Positions 1 through 8,721 of a stretch of 64,000 bases of DNA are shown piece after piece. The stretch is from the NCBI RefSeq assembly GCF_000720325.1, contig NZ_JOJM01000039.1, forward strand, positions 8,529-72,528, written 5' to 3'. The position numbers were made by a program, and so were the translations under genes. The notes below the pieces were generated by a model. It did no database searches. It saw only the letters and a program-made list of their open reading frames with translations, and was not told where the DNA came from. Source of the DNA: Streptomyces sp. NRRL B-1347. GTDB lineage: Bacteria; Actinomycetota; Actinomycetes; Streptomycetales; Streptomycetaceae. How positions within the stretch are numbered: the first letter of the stretch is position 1; every line of letters starts with the position of its first letter.

Positions 1-8
1 GCAGACCC

Positions 9-914
9 GTGTTGGTGGTGTCCGACGAGGTACAGACGGCTCTCGCGCGGCGGCGGCCGGTCGTGGCCCTGGAGTCCACGATCATCGCGCACGGGCTGCC
101 GCGCCCGCGCAATCTGCGCGTGGCGCTCGAACTGGAGGAGGCCGTACGCGAGGAGGGCGCCGTCCCGGCGACGATCGCCGTTCTGGACGGCCGCCCCCAC
201 GTCGGCCTGGACAAGGAGCAGCTGGAGCGGGTCGCCGGGGAGGACGGCATCCGGAAGCTGGGCCACCGCGATCTGCCCCTGGCTGTCGCCACGGGCGCCA
301 GTGGGGCCACCACGGTGTCGGCGACCGCGCTGCTCGCCGCCCGAGCGGGCCTGCGGGTGTTCGCCACGGGCGGGCTCGGCGGGGTGCACCGGGAGTGGAC
401 GGCGACGCAGGACGAGTCCGCCGACCTCGGCCTGCTCGCGCGCACGCGGATCACGGTGGTGTGCGCGGGGGTGAAGTCGATCCTGGACGTGGCGGCCACG
501 CTGCAGCGCCTGGAGACGCTGGGCGTCGCGGTCGCCGGGTACCGGACGGAGCGCTTCCCCGGCTTCTACCTCGCCGACTCCGGGCACTCCGTGGACTGGA
601 CGCTGCGTACGCCGGACGAGGTGGCGGCGGTGATGCGGGCGCAGGACTCCCTCGCCGGACCGGAGTCGGCGCTCGTCGTGGCGAATCCCGTGCCCCAGGA
701 GCAGCAGCTCGATCCCGCACTCCACGCGCGCGTACTCGACGAGGCGCTACGGGAGTGCGCCGCGCGGGGGGTGACGGGGCAGGCGGTGACGCCGTTCCTC
801 CTCGACCACCTGGTACGCCACACCGAAGGGGCGTCCCTGGAGGCGAATCTCGCGGCGGTACGGGGCAACGTACGCCTGGCGGCACGGATCGCGGCCGCGT
901 GGGCGGCGGGATGA
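9..914 (+). CDS. psuG: Pseudouridine-5'-phosphate glycosidase
   Basis: This 301-aa protein should cleave pseudouridine 5'-phosphate to uracil and ribose 5-phosphate in the cytosol, as in the PsuG/IndA family. The N-terminus carries the family motif ESTIIAHGLP (around residue 23), followed by a Gly/Thr-rich stretch (ATGASGATTVSATALL), a TGGLGGVHR loop and the AGVKSILD segment that holds the family's catalytic lysine. Length and motif order are complete. The GTG at 9 is the natural start, but only 8 bases precede it, so no ribosome binding site can be judged. Its last four bases (ATGA) overlap the next gene, a PfkB kinase; glycosidase plus kinase is the known pseudouridine catabolic pair. Confidence 0.93.
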   Translation: MLVVSDEVQTALARRRPVVALESTIIAHGLPRPRNLRVALELEEAVREEGAVPATIAVLDGRPHVGLDKEQLERVAGEDGIRKLGHRDLPLAVATGASGATTVSATALLAARAGLRVFATGGLGGVHREWTATQDESADLGLLARTRITVVCAGVKSILDVAATLQRLETLGVAVAGYRTERFPGFYLADSGHSVDWTLRTPDEVAAVMRAQDSLAGPESALVVANPVPQEQQLDPALHARVLDEALRECAARGVTGQAVTPFLLDHLVRHTEGASLEANLAAVRGNVRLAARIAAAWAAG

Positions 915-1855
915 CGGGCGGGGGCCGCCCTCCGGGCTTGCTGGTCGTCGGTGACGTCGTCACGGACATCGTCGCCCGGCACCGCACCCCCTTGGTGCCC
1001 GGCACCGACACGGAGGCCTCGATCCGCACGGTGCCGGGCGGGGCGGGCGCCAACGTCGCCTGCTGGGCGGCCTGCTGGGGGCATCGGGACGTGCGCTTCC
1101 TGGGGCGCGTGGGCGCCGACGCGGCGGCCTGGCACAAGGAGAACCTGGTCCGGGCGGCCGTGCTCCCGCACCTCGTCGTCGACCCCGAAGCCCCCACCGG
1201 CACCGTGATCAGCCTGGTTGACACGGGCAGCGGCACGGCGGAGCGGACCTTCCTCACGGACAGCGGCGCGGCGCTGCGCCTCGCCCCCGCCGACTGGACG
1301 CCGTCGCTGCTCGACGGCGTGGGCTGGCTGCACCTGTCCGGCTACTTGTTCTTCGCCGAGTCCAGCCGGGCGGCCGCGCGGGCGGCCCTCGGCGCGGCAC
1401 GGGCACGAGGCGCGACGGTGAGCGTGGACCCGGCGTCGGCGGGCTTCCTCGCGCGACACGGCCCGGACCGCTTCCTGGACTGGTGCGACGGGGCGGACGT
1501 ACTGCTGCCGAGCCGGGACGAGGCGGAGTTGCTCACGGGCCTGCCGCGGGCGGCGGACGCGGCACGGTCGCTGAGCCGTCGCTTCCCCACGGTGGTGGTC
1601 AAGTTGGGCGGCGAGGGCGCCCTGGCCGCGCGGGAGGGCGAGGTGCGGGTGCGCATGCCCGCGGAACGGGTGGACGCACGGGACTCCACGGGCGCGGGCG
1701 ACGCGTTCACCGGCGCGTTCGTCGCCTCGCGGCTCGCGGGCGCGAAGCTGTGCGACGCGGTGGCCGAGGGCTGCGGCGCGGGGGCGCGGGCGGTGTCGCG
1801 GGTGGGGGCGCGCCCCGCGCTGACGGTTCCGCGGGACGGCGGCGGGCAGACGTAG
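911..1855 (+). CDS. PfkB-family carbohydrate kinase, probable pseudouridine kinase
   Basis: This is a 314-aa ribokinase-like sugar kinase. The start ATG at 911 overlaps the psuG stop (ATGA), which implies translational coupling. The PfkB hallmarks are present: an N-terminal substrate-binding glycine motif PGGAGANVA near residue 42, and the C-terminal signature DSTGAGDAFTGAF, whose GAGD holds the catalytic base and the anion hole. Context with psuG suggests that it phosphorylates pseudouridine (PsuK role) before glycosidic cleavage. Other PfkB substrates such as ribose or adenosine cannot be excluded from sequence alone. A longer open frame upstream (from 395) is only the antisense-like shadow of psuG. 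Confidence 0.88.
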   Translation: MTGGGRPPGLLVVGDVVTDIVARHRTPLVPGTDTEASIRTVPGGAGANVACWAACWGHRDVRFLGRVGADAAAWHKENLVRAAVLPHLVVDPEAPTGTVISLVDTGSGTAERTFLTDSGAALRLAPADWTPSLLDGVGWLHLSGYLFFAESSRAAARAALGAARARGATVSVDPASAGFLARHGPDRFLDWCDGADVLLPSRDEAELLTGLPRAADAARSLSRRFPTVVVKLGGEGALAAREGEVRVRMPAERVDARDSTGAGDAFTGAFVASRLAGAKLCDAVAEGCGAGARAVSRVGARPALTVPRDGGGQT

Positions 1856-1991
1856 CGACGACGGTTCCACGGCACCGCGGCGGGCAGGCGCGACGGCGTC
1901 CCGGACCGGAATCCTCCGATCCCCCAGGCTCAAACGCGCTGGGGACCGGACTGGCAGACTTGTCCCTCAAGTCCAGCGCGAGGAGCCGCAC

Positions 1992-3146
1992 ATGTCGATG
2001 GGGAGCAACTTGCGGAAGGTGAGCAGCCTCCGCAAGGTCGGGAACCTGAGGAGCGTTCGCGGCCTGCAGAAGGTGGCGCGCCTGACCCGGCGCAGCCCGC
2101 GCGTCGATCTGAGCCACCCCGCCCGCTCCCCCCTGGGCTCCTCGGTGGTGAAGTGCGTGACCTATCGCAAGGGGGTGCGGCAGACCACGGCGTGCGACGG
2201 CGACCTCGTCGAGGCCGTGGCCCAGGTCCGCAAGGACGACGACGGCTTCGTCTGGCTCGGCCTGCACGAGCCCACGGAGCCGGAGTTCGCCGGCATCGCC
2301 GAGCTGTTCGGCCTGCATCCGCTGGCGGTCGAGGACGCGGTCCACGCCCACCAGCGGCCGAAGGTCGAGCGCTATGACCAGATGCTGTTCGCCGTGTTCA
2401 AGACCGTCTGCTACGTCGAGCACGCCGAGCTGACCGCGACCAGCGAGGTGGTGGACACCGGCGAGATCATGGTCTTCGTCGGCCGCGAGTTCGTGATCAC
2501 CGTGCGGCACGGCAGGCACGGCTCCCTCGGCCCGCTGCGCGAGCAGCTCGAGTCGACGCCCGAGCAGCTCGCGCAGGGCCCGGCCGCGGTGCTGCACGCG
2601 ATCGCGGACCAGGTCGTCGACGACTACCTCGACGTGGCGGAGGCGGTCCAGGCCGACATCGACGAGGTCGAGTCCGAGGTGTTCTCCCCCACCGGGGCGC
2701 GCACGGCCGACCCCGGCCGCATCTACCAGCTCAAGCGTGAGCTGCTGGAGCTGAAGCGCGCGGTGGTGCCCCTGGCCAGGCCGCTCCAGGTGCTCGCCAC
2801 CCAGCCGATACGCGTCATCGCCCCGGAGATACAGGCGTACTTCCGCGACGTGGACGACCACCTCAAGCGGGTCGTCGAGCAGATAGCCGCCTTCGACGAA
2901 CTGCTGAACTCGATCCTCCAGGCCCACCTCGCCCAGGTGACGGTCGCGCAGAACGACGCCACCCGGAAGATCACGGCCTGGGCCGCCATCGTGGCCGTCC
3001 CGACGATGGTGTGCGGCATCTACGGCATGAACTTCGACCACATGCCCGAGCTGCACTGGCGGTTCGGCTACGCACTCGTCATGGGGGTGATCGCCACGGG
3101 ATGCGTCGTGCTGTACCGCGGCTTCCGGCGCAACGGCTGGCTGTGA
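1992..3146 (+). CDS. corA: CorA-family magnesium/cobalt transport protein
   Basis: This 384-aa inner-membrane protein belongs to the CorA metal-ion transporter family. A basic N-terminal extension of about 45 residues, rich in R/K/S and unusual for CorA, precedes the soluble funnel domain. A long helical stretch leads into two C-terminal transmembrane segments. The pore signature GMN appears as YGMNF after the first membrane helix, and the C-terminus is the short basic tail typical of CorA (RGFRRNGWL). ATG at 1992 is preceded by GAGGAG-like sequence. Transport of Mg2+ (or Co2+/Ni2+) is inferred from the family. No riboswitch-like leader was seen. Confidence 0.92.
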   Translation: MSMGSNLRKVSSLRKVGNLRSVRGLQKVARLTRRSPRVDLSHPARSPLGSSVVKCVTYRKGVRQTTACDGDLVEAVAQVRKDDDGFVWLGLHEPTEPEFAGIAELFGLHPLAVEDAVHAHQRPKVERYDQMLFAVFKTVCYVEHAELTATSEVVDTGEIMVFVGREFVITVRHGRHGSLGPLREQLESTPEQLAQGPAAVLHAIADQVVDDYLDVAEAVQADIDEVESEVFSPTGARTADPGRIYQLKRELLELKRAVVPLARPLQVLATQPIRVIAPEIQAYFRDVDDHLKRVVEQIAAFDELLNSILQAHLAQVTVAQNDATRKITAWAAIVAVPTMVCGIYGMNFDHMPELHWRFGYALVMGVIATGCVVLYRGFRRNGWL

Positions 3147-3174
3147 CCGCGAGCCGCAGCGGCACCGGGAGGCG

Positions 3175-3594
3175 TCAGCCCTTGGCGTAGACGCTCTCGC
3201 ACCAGGCCGCGAGCTGCTCCTCCGTCAGGTGCTTGGCGAGGTCGGCCTCGCTGATCATCCCGACGAGGCGCTTGTCCTCGATCACGGGCAGCCTGCGGAT
3301 CTGGTGGCCCTGCATCTCCTCCAGGACGGCGTCGACACCGGCGTCCGAGGCGATCCAGCGCGGGGTGCCCTGGGCGAGTTCGCCCGCGGTGACCTTGGCC
3401 GGGTCGTGCCCCATGGCCACGCAGCGGACGACGATGTCGCGGTCGGTGAGGATGCCGCACAGCCGCTCGTTCTTGTCGCTGATGGGCAGGGCGCCCACGT
3501 CCAGCTGGCGCATCAGCTGCGCCGCGCGGTCCAGGGTCTCGTGGGCGGGGATCCACTGGGCCCCGCGGTGCATGATGTCTCCGGCGGTGGTCAT
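3175..3594 (-). CDS. CBS-domain pair protein
   Basis: This 139-aa cytosolic protein consists almost entirely of two tandem CBS motifs forming one Bateman module. The first spans about residues 8-62 and contains GALPISD and GILTDRDIVVR; the second spans about 72-125 and contains IRRLPVIED and LVGMISEADL. Such stand-alone proteins bind adenine nucleotides and act as energy or redox sensors, and the ligand here is unknown. The start at 3594 (ATG ACC ACC GCC) has a good GGGAGG ribosome binding site about nine bases upstream. Longer in-frame starts to 3711 run through a tandem repeat and are unlikely. It converges on corA with a 28-bp gap. Confidence 0.9.
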   Translation of the reverse strand: MTTAGDIMHRGAQWIPAHETLDRAAQLMRQLDVGALPISDKNERLCGILTDRDIVVRCVAMGHDPAKVTAGELAQGTPRWIASDAGVDAVLEEMQGHQIRRLPVIEDKRLVGMISEADLAKHLTEEQLAAWCESVYAKG

Positions 3595-3642
3595 GACGTA
3601 CCTCCCGATGCCGGACGGCCGGCGCGGCGCGGGGGCACCGCT

Positions 3643-3679
3643 AGTCCCGACGACCTCATTCAGTCCCGACGACCTCATT
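3643..3679. repeat. 19-bp tandem duplication
   Basis: The 18-base unit AGTCCCGACGACCTCATT occurs at 3643-3660 and again at 3662-3679, giving a 19-bp period. The copies are identical. It lies upstream of the CBS gene (minus strand), in the gap before the kinase-like gene, and could be a recent slippage duplication or a paired binding site. Confidence 0.9.
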
Positions 3680-3798
3680 GTCACCGCCCCACCGGACGCA
3701 TGCACCCGCACCTGGTCAGCAGTCGGCGGGGGACGGCCGCACCACGGCAGGTCAGCGCTGCCACAGGCCTGCGCGCGGGCAGGCCGGCACCGCGCGGC

Positions 3799-4431
3799 TC
3801 AGCCGTGCCACGCCGGATGCCGCGGGTCGTCGGCCCGTACGACCACGTCGGCGGCGGCCGTGGGGTCCCGCTCGGCCTCGTAGCGCTCGAAGGCCGGGAG
3901 CGTCCACTGGTCCTCGGGCGGCGTGCGCCTGCGCAGGGCCCCGGGAGACAGCCGTACGTGCACCGTCAGATCGAAGGGGAACCAATGACCGAGCAGCAGG
4001 GGGCCGTGCAGCAACAGCAGGCCTCCCGGTGGGAGCTGGGCGTAGGAGCTGCGGGTTGCGCGGTCGGCCGCCGGGTCCCACAGGTCGGGCAGGATCCGTC
4101 CGGTGCCGCCGGGGTCCAGCGGTCCGAAGACCTCACGCCAGAGGGCGCCCGTGTCGAACCAGCCGCTGTAGTAGGCCTCGACGTCCTCGTGGCCGTACTC
4201 GAACCGCAGCGAGGCGGGCCGCAGGAACCCCTGGGTGCCGACGACGAGCGCGGACCGCCCGCGCACGCGCAGCGCCTCGCCGACCCGTTCCGCGAGGTCG
4301 CCGGGCCGGGCCGCGGGCGCGCCGTCGAAGGCGACGCGCGGCCAGTCGCCGCCGTCCGCGGGCGGCAGCTCCAGGAGCCGGTCGGCGAGGGTGTCGGTGA
4401 GCCGTTCCCAGGTGATCGCTTCGAGTCGCAC
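3799..4431 (-). CDS. Uridine-kinase-like protein with degenerate P-loop
   Basis: This 210-aa cytosolic protein resembles the proteins annotated as uridine kinase in Streptomyces. The start is GTG at 4431 (V-R-L-E-A-I). The region where a Walker A motif is expected reads VAFDGAPAARPGDLAE: the glycine and loop remain, but the GK[ST] triplet is missing. The central part contains FLRPASLRFEYG and a hydrophobic strand LLLLHGPLLLGHW, and the C-terminus is VVVRADDPRHPAW. Loss of the P-loop lysine makes real kinase activity doubtful. It is transcribed divergently from the DUF2293 gene with a 94-bp gap. Confidence 0.7.
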   Translation of the reverse strand: MRLEAITWERLTDTLADRLLELPPADGGDWPRVAFDGAPAARPGDLAERVGEALRVRGRSALVVGTQGFLRPASLRFEYGHEDVEAYYSGWFDTGALWREVFGPLDPGGTGRILPDLWDPAADRATRSSYAQLPPGGLLLLHGPLLLGHWFPFDLTVHVRLSPGALRRRTPPEDQWTLPAFERYEAERDPTAAADVVVRADDPRHPAWHG

Positions 4432-4525
4432 GGGGCCATGATGCCCACACGCCCAAGGGGCGGCGCGGGTGGGCAGGGGTGCGCGGGCCGCGTGCGGTGC
4501 GCCGCCGGGCGGGAAGATACCTCCC

Positions 4526-5218
4526 ATGGCACTGCCCCGCTCCGCAACTCCCGCCGCCGGTACCGGCCTTGTCGCCTTCCAGCCCCTCAAGCGCAAGCGC
4601 TGCGCGGAGTGCGGGGCGGGGCCGTTGGCGCTGCTCACCCTGGAGGAGGGCGGGCCGCGCTGTCTGGACTGCGCGGACCTCGGGCACCTCGTGTACCTCC
4701 CGCGCGGCGACACGGCGCTCACCAGGCGGTCGCGGGAAGGCAGCGCGCTGTCGGCGGTGGTGGTCCGCTTCAACCGGCGCAAGAGCCGGTACGAGCGCCA
4801 AGGCGTCCTGGTCGAGGAGGCGGCGCTCGCGCGGGCCGAGGAGCGGTGCCTGGCGGACGCGGAGGCACGGGCGCGGCGGCGCGCGCGGGACGCCGTGCGC
4901 CGTGCGGCCGGGGACGAGCGCTTCGCGGCGGCGTTCGCCGAGGAGATCCTGCGCCTCTTCCCCCGGTGCCCGCCGGAGCGGGCCCGGCGGATCGCCGCGC
5001 ACGCCTCGGTGCGCGGCAGCGGCCGGGTGGGGCGCAGCGCGGCCGGGCAGGCCCTCACCCCGCGCGCGGTGACGGCTGCGGTGATCGCGGCGGTGCGCCA
5101 CACGGAGACGGAGTACGACGCCCTGCTGATGCGCGGGATCCCCCGGGGCGAGGCCAGGCGCCGCATCGCCCGGGGCGTGGAGGAGACCCTGCGCGCCTGG
5201 GGGCGGCGGCCGAGCTGA
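4526..5218 (+). CDS. DUF2293 domain protein
   Basis: This 230-aa protein of unknown function begins with a zinc-ribbon-like segment, with two pairs of cysteines (CAECGAG and CLDCADL, residues about 25-55). A basic region (RFNRRKSRYERQG) follows, and then a helical Arg/Glu-rich part matching the DUF2293 family (FAEEILRLFPRCPPERARRIAAH and RHTETEYDALLMRG, in two separate segments). ATG at 4526 was chosen because homolog-like sequence starts at MALPRS; the longer frame from 4469 crosses the divergent promoter region. The cysteine pairs and basic surface suggest nucleic-acid or metal binding, which is inference only. Confidence 0.8.
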   Translation: MALPRSATPAAGTGLVAFQPLKRKRCAECGAGPLALLTLEEGGPRCLDCADLGHLVYLPRGDTALTRRSREGSALSAVVVRFNRRKSRYERQGVLVEEAALARAEERCLADAEARARRRARDAVRRAAGDERFAAAFAEEILRLFPRCPPERARRIAAHASVRGSGRVGRSAAGQALTPRAVTAAVIAAVRHTETEYDALLMRGIPRGEARRRIARGVEETLRAWGRRPS

Positions 5219-5280
5219 CCAGCGCCCTCGGCAGAGTGACCAGCATCCTCGGCAGCGTGGCCAGCACCCTCGGCAGGGTG
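5218..5280. repeat. Three 21-bp imperfect tandem repeats
   Basis: Directly at the DUF2293 stop codon, three 21-base units lie head to tail: 5218-5238, 5239-5259 and 5260-5280. Each follows the pattern ACCAGC(n)CCTCGGCAGnGTG. Because 21 is a multiple of three, read-through of the stop would give a 7-residue peptide repeat of the form TS-(A/I/T)-LG-(R/S)-V. The rest of the gap to 5496 shows nothing recognisable apart from the region before the next start. Confidence 0.85.
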
Positions 5281-5496
5281 GGAAAGGGGCAGCGCACGCC
5301 GGTGGCGAGACGGTGGCGCATGGAGCTGCGGGAACGGCGTATGGCCGGGGGCGCGTCGTGGCATTTGACTTGTCGTAGACACACCACACCGTGCAGGATC
5401 TTGCGCGGCGCGCCGACCGCCCCCAGGCCCGGTCCCCCGTAGGAAGCCCTCGCGGGAGCCGATCGTCCAGAGGCCGGACCCACTCAGGGAGTTGCC

Positions 5497-5976
5497 ATGA
5501 TCGAGGGACCCTACTTCGTGCTCACCGTCCTCGGTGCGATCTCCTGCGGCCTGGTCGCGGGGGTGTTCATCGGCTTCTCCACGTTCGTGATGAAGGGCCT
5601 CGCGGCGCTGCCCCCGGCCCAGGGCATCGCCGCGATGAACGCGATCAACGTCACGGCGGTCACTCCGGCGTTCATGGCGGTCTTCATGGGGGCGACGGGC
5701 GTGTGCGCGGTGCTCGCCGTGGTCACGTTCGTGCTGTGGCCGGACGAGGGCACGGTGGAGCTGCTGCTCGGCTGCGCGCTGTATCTGGTGGGCTGCTTCG
5801 GCGTCACCGTGGCGGCGAACGTGCCGCGCAACGACGCGCTGGCGAAGGTCGACGCGGGGTCGGAGCGCGGGGCCGCGTACTGGCGGACGTACGTGGCGGA
5901 GTGGACGATGTGGAACCACGTCCGCACCGTGGCGGCCACCGGCGCCTCGGTGGCCTTCGTCCTCGGCCTGACCTGA
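5497..5976 (+). CDS. DUF1772 (anthrone-oxygenase-like) membrane protein
   Basis: This 159-aa integral membrane protein has about four predicted transmembrane helices (roughly residues 5-27, 52-75, 85-105 and 138-158). The conserved DUF1772 features are visible: an N-terminal GVFIGFSTFVM segment, MNAINVTAVTPAFM in the second helix, and the NVPRND loop followed by W-x-x-Y-x-x-x-W-T-x-x-N-H before the last helix. Some relatives act as anthrone oxygenases in polyketide pathways, but no polyketide genes are nearby, so a general function cannot be assigned. ATG at 5497 follows GGGAGTTGCC. Confidence 0.83.
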   Translation: MIEGPYFVLTVLGAISCGLVAGVFIGFSTFVMKGLAALPPAQGIAAMNAINVTAVTPAFMAVFMGATGVCAVLAVVTFVLWPDEGTVELLLGCALYLVGCFGVTVAANVPRNDALAKVDAGSERGAAYWRTYVAEWTMWNHVRTVAATGASVAFVLGLT

Positions 5977-6208
5977 CCGGCCCGGTCCGGACTGCTCGCC
6001 CCGGACCGCCCGACGAGCCCGACCCGACCCGACCGCCCCAGACCGCCCGACCGGCCTGACCGGCCTAGACCGCCGGACAAGCGCGACGAACCCACCCGCC
6101 CGACCCAGACCACGCCGCCCCCGGCCCCCGGCATGCCCGCCCCGCCCCCGCGACGTACCGTGACTCGAAGGACGCGTATCGCGGGCGGGGAGACGTAGGG
6201 AGACGGCC

Positions 6209-7696
6209 ATGGCCGACCCCAAAGGGTTCCTCAGGGTGGCGCGCGAGGAGTGGCCGCGGCGGGCGGTCGGCGACCGGGTCAAGGACTGGGACGAGGTGTA
6301 CGAGCCGGATGCGCTGCTTCCGCTCGTGGTGGCGCAGGCGGACCGCTGCATGGACTGCGGAGTTCCGTTCTGCCACGAGGCGTGCCCGCTGGGGAACCTC
6401 GTCCCGGAGTGGAACGAGCTCGTCTCGCGCGCCGACTGGTACGCGGCGGCCGAGCGGCTGCACGCCACGAACAACTTCCCCGAGTTCACCGGGCGGCTGT
6501 GCCCCGCCCCGTGCGAGGCGGGCTGCGTGCTCGCGATCAACCAGCCCGCGGTGACGATCAAGAACGTCGAGGCCGCCATCGCCGACCGCGTCTGGGCGGA
6601 CGGCCTCGCGCCGCCGCGGCCGCCGGAGCGGCTGACCGGCAAGAGCGTCGGCGTCGTCGGCTCGGGCCCCGCGGGTCTCGCGGCGGCGCAGCAGCTGACG
6701 CGCGCGGGGCACACGGTGGTGGTGTACGAGCGCGAGGACCGCGCGGGCGGGCTCCTGCGGTACGGGATCCCCGCGTTCAAGATGGAGAAGCGGCATCTGG
6801 AGCGGCGGCTCGCGCAACTGACCGCCGAGGGCACCCAGTTCCGTACGTCGACGCACGTCGGGCGGGACGTGGGCGCGGCGGCGCTGCGCGCCCGGCACGA
6901 CGCGGTGGTCCTCGCCGTGGGGGCCACGGCGTGGCGGGAGCTGCCGGTGCCGGGGCGTGAGCTCGCCGGGGTCCGGCAGGCGATGGAGTACCTGCCGCTC
7001 GCCAACCGCGTGTGCGAGGGGGACCTGGACGCCTCGCCCCTGTCGGCGGCCGGGAAGCACGTGGTGATCGTGGGCGGCGGCGACACCGGCGCGGACTGTC
7101 TGGGCACGGCGGTGCGCGAGGGCGCGGCGTCGGTCACGCAGGTGGACATCCGCCCGCTGCCGGACGCCGAGCGGGACGGGACGGCCGAGCCGTGGCCGAC
7201 GTACCCGCACGTGTACCGGGTGTCGCCCGCCCACGAGGAGGCCGGGGAGCTGGGGTTCGGGCAGCGCCCCGACGCGGACGCGCGGCTCTTCGCGGCGGCC
7301 GCGCTGCGGTTCGCCGGGGACGCGGCGGGGCGGGTGCGGGCGGTGCGGCTGTCCGGCGTCGACGAGGACCGGCGGCCGGTGCCCGGCGCGGAGCGGGTGC
7401 TGCGCGCCGATCTGGTGCTGCTCGCGCTCGGGTTCCGGGGGCCGGAGGTGGTGGGCGGCGCGGTCGAGGAGCTGGGCGTGTCCGTGGCGCCGAGCGGGGC
7501 CGTGGCCCGTGACGACGCGTACGCGACGGACGTTCCGGGGGTGTTCGTCGCCGGGGACGCGGGCCGTGGTCAGTCCCTGGTGGTGTGGGCGATCGCGGAG
7601 GGCAGGGCCGCGGCGGCGGCCGTGGACCGCTGGCTGATGGGCAGCACGCTGCTGCCGTCACCGGTGGGCGCCCACGCCCGCCCGCTCACGGCGTGA
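6209..7696 (+). CDS. gltD: Glutamate synthase small-subunit-like flavoprotein (GltD family)
   Basis: This 495-aa NADPH/FAD oxidoreductase has the layout of the GOGAT beta subunit. Cysteines for two [4Fe-4S] clusters are at about 47, 50, 55, 59 and 98, 102, 106; an FAD-binding GSGPAG lies at about 151; an NADPH-binding GGGDTG at about 289; and a C-terminal GDAGRGQSLVVWAI flavin motif follows. In a GOGAT complex it would pass electrons from NADPH to the large subunit GltB, but no gltB lies beside it. The upstream 231 bp are low-complexity CCGACC-type sequence. It may serve a distant GltB or another electron acceptor, as GltD-like stand-alone proteins do. Confidence 0.9.
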   Translation: MADPKGFLRVAREEWPRRAVGDRVKDWDEVYEPDALLPLVVAQADRCMDCGVPFCHEACPLGNLVPEWNELVSRADWYAAAERLHATNNFPEFTGRLCPAPCEAGCVLAINQPAVTIKNVEAAIADRVWADGLAPPRPPERLTGKSVGVVGSGPAGLAAAQQLTRAGHTVVVYEREDRAGGLLRYGIPAFKMEKRHLERRLAQLTAEGTQFRTSTHVGRDVGAAALRARHDAVVLAVGATAWRELPVPGRELAGVRQAMEYLPLANRVCEGDLDASPLSAAGKHVVIVGGGDTGADCLGTAVREGAASVTQVDIRPLPDAERDGTAEPWPTYPHVYRVSPAHEEAGELGFGQRPDADARLFAAAALRFAGDAAGRVRAVRLSGVDEDRRPVPGAERVLRADLVLLALGFRGPEVVGGAVEELGVSVAPSGAVARDDAYATDVPGVFVAGDAGRGQSLVVWAIAEGRAAAAAVDRWLMGSTLLPSPVGAHARPLTA

Positions 7697-7806
7697 CACC
7701 GCCCCGCCGGAGGAGCAGCCGCGCCCCGAAGAAGCGCGACCCGAGGTGCAGCCACGCCCCGAAGAGCAGCGCGCCTGAAGCCCAGCCCCAAAAGGCCGGA
7801 CCCGCC

Positions 7807-8643
7807 TCACCCCTTCCGCGCCACCCCGCCGAAGATGGGCACCGGCCCCTCCCCCGCCACCGGAACCCGCTCCCCCAGCTCCGGATGCCACGCGTCGACC
7901 ACGGTCACGCCCGGCGGCGTGAGGTCGAGGCCGTCGAAGAACCGCAGGACGTCCACGCGGTCGCGCAGGGCGAGATCGATGGCGCGGGACTCGTACAGGT
8001 CGCCCGCGGCCCGTGCCCGGTCGGGGGTGAACTCGCCGGTGCCGTGCGACAGCATCAGCCAGCTGCCCGGCGGCAGCGCGGACACCAGCCGGTCCACCAG
8101 GTCGTACGGGCCGTGCGCGTCCGGGACGAAGTGCAGCAGGGCGATCAGGGAGAGGGCGACGGGCCGGGAGAAGTCGAGGGTCTCGCAGGCCTGTTCGAGG
8201 ATCGCGGCCGGTTCCCGCACGTCCGCCTGGATGTACTCGGTGGCGCCCTGCGGCGTCGAGCGCAGCAGGGCCTCCGCGTGGGCGAGCACGATGGGGTCGT
8301 TGTCGCAGTACACCACGCGCGCGTCGGGCGCGGCGCCCTGCGCGATCTGGTGCAGGTTGGGCTCGGTCGGGATGCCGGAGCCGATGTCGAGGAACTGGCG
8401 GACCCCGGACGCCGCGAGCCACCGCGTGGCGCGCTGCATGAACGCCCGGTTGGCCCGTGCGATGCCCGGGATCCGCGGGTCCATGGCGACGAGCTGGCGG
8501 CCCATCTCCTCGTCGACCGGGTAGTTGTCCTTGCCGCCGAGCCACCAGTCGTACATCCGCGCCGGATGCGGCTTGCTGGTGTCTATGTACGGCGACGCGG
8601 ACTCCCCCGCGGCTCCCCGACTGCCTGCCCCGGTCCCGGTCAA
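7807..8643 (-). CDS. DUF574-type SAM-dependent methyltransferase
   Basis: This 278-aa protein belongs to the actinobacterial family long labelled DUF574. Diagnostic segments are SPYIDTSKPHPARMYDW near residue 17 and the SAM-binding motif FLDIGSGIPT near 84, then VVYCDNDPIVLAHA at the end of strand 2. The family is abundant in Streptomyces, usually next to XRE/DUF397 gene pairs, exactly as here, but its substrate is unknown. ATG at 8643 was chosen as the first in-frame start. The gene ends 110 bp from the convergent gltD. The overlap in neighbourhood with the WhiJ-like set suggests a shared regulatory role. Confidence 0.85.
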   Translation of the reverse strand: MTGTGAGSRGAAGESASPYIDTSKPHPARMYDWWLGGKDNYPVDEEMGRQLVAMDPRIPGIARANRAFMQRATRWLAASGVRQFLDIGSGIPTEPNLHQIAQGAAPDARVVYCDNDPIVLAHAEALLRSTPQGATEYIQADVREPAAILEQACETLDFSRPVALSLIALLHFVPDAHGPYDLVDRLVSALPPGSWLMLSHGTGEFTPDRARAAGDLYESRAIDLALRDRVDVLRFFDGLDLTPPGVTVVDAWHPELGERVPVAGEGPVPIFGGVARKG

Positions 8644-8721
8644 CTGCGGCTCCCTCGCCAGTTCGGCAACGTACGAATCACGCCAGTTCCGAGCGCGCGG
8701 CGACCGCGGTCGCTACGCGCG

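Noticed and set aside
3799..7149. A 1116-codon minus-strand open frame
   Set aside because: It spans the uridine-kinase-like gene, DUF2293, DUF1772 and part of gltD in an antisense frame; only its last 210 codons are a real gene. It arises from high GC content.
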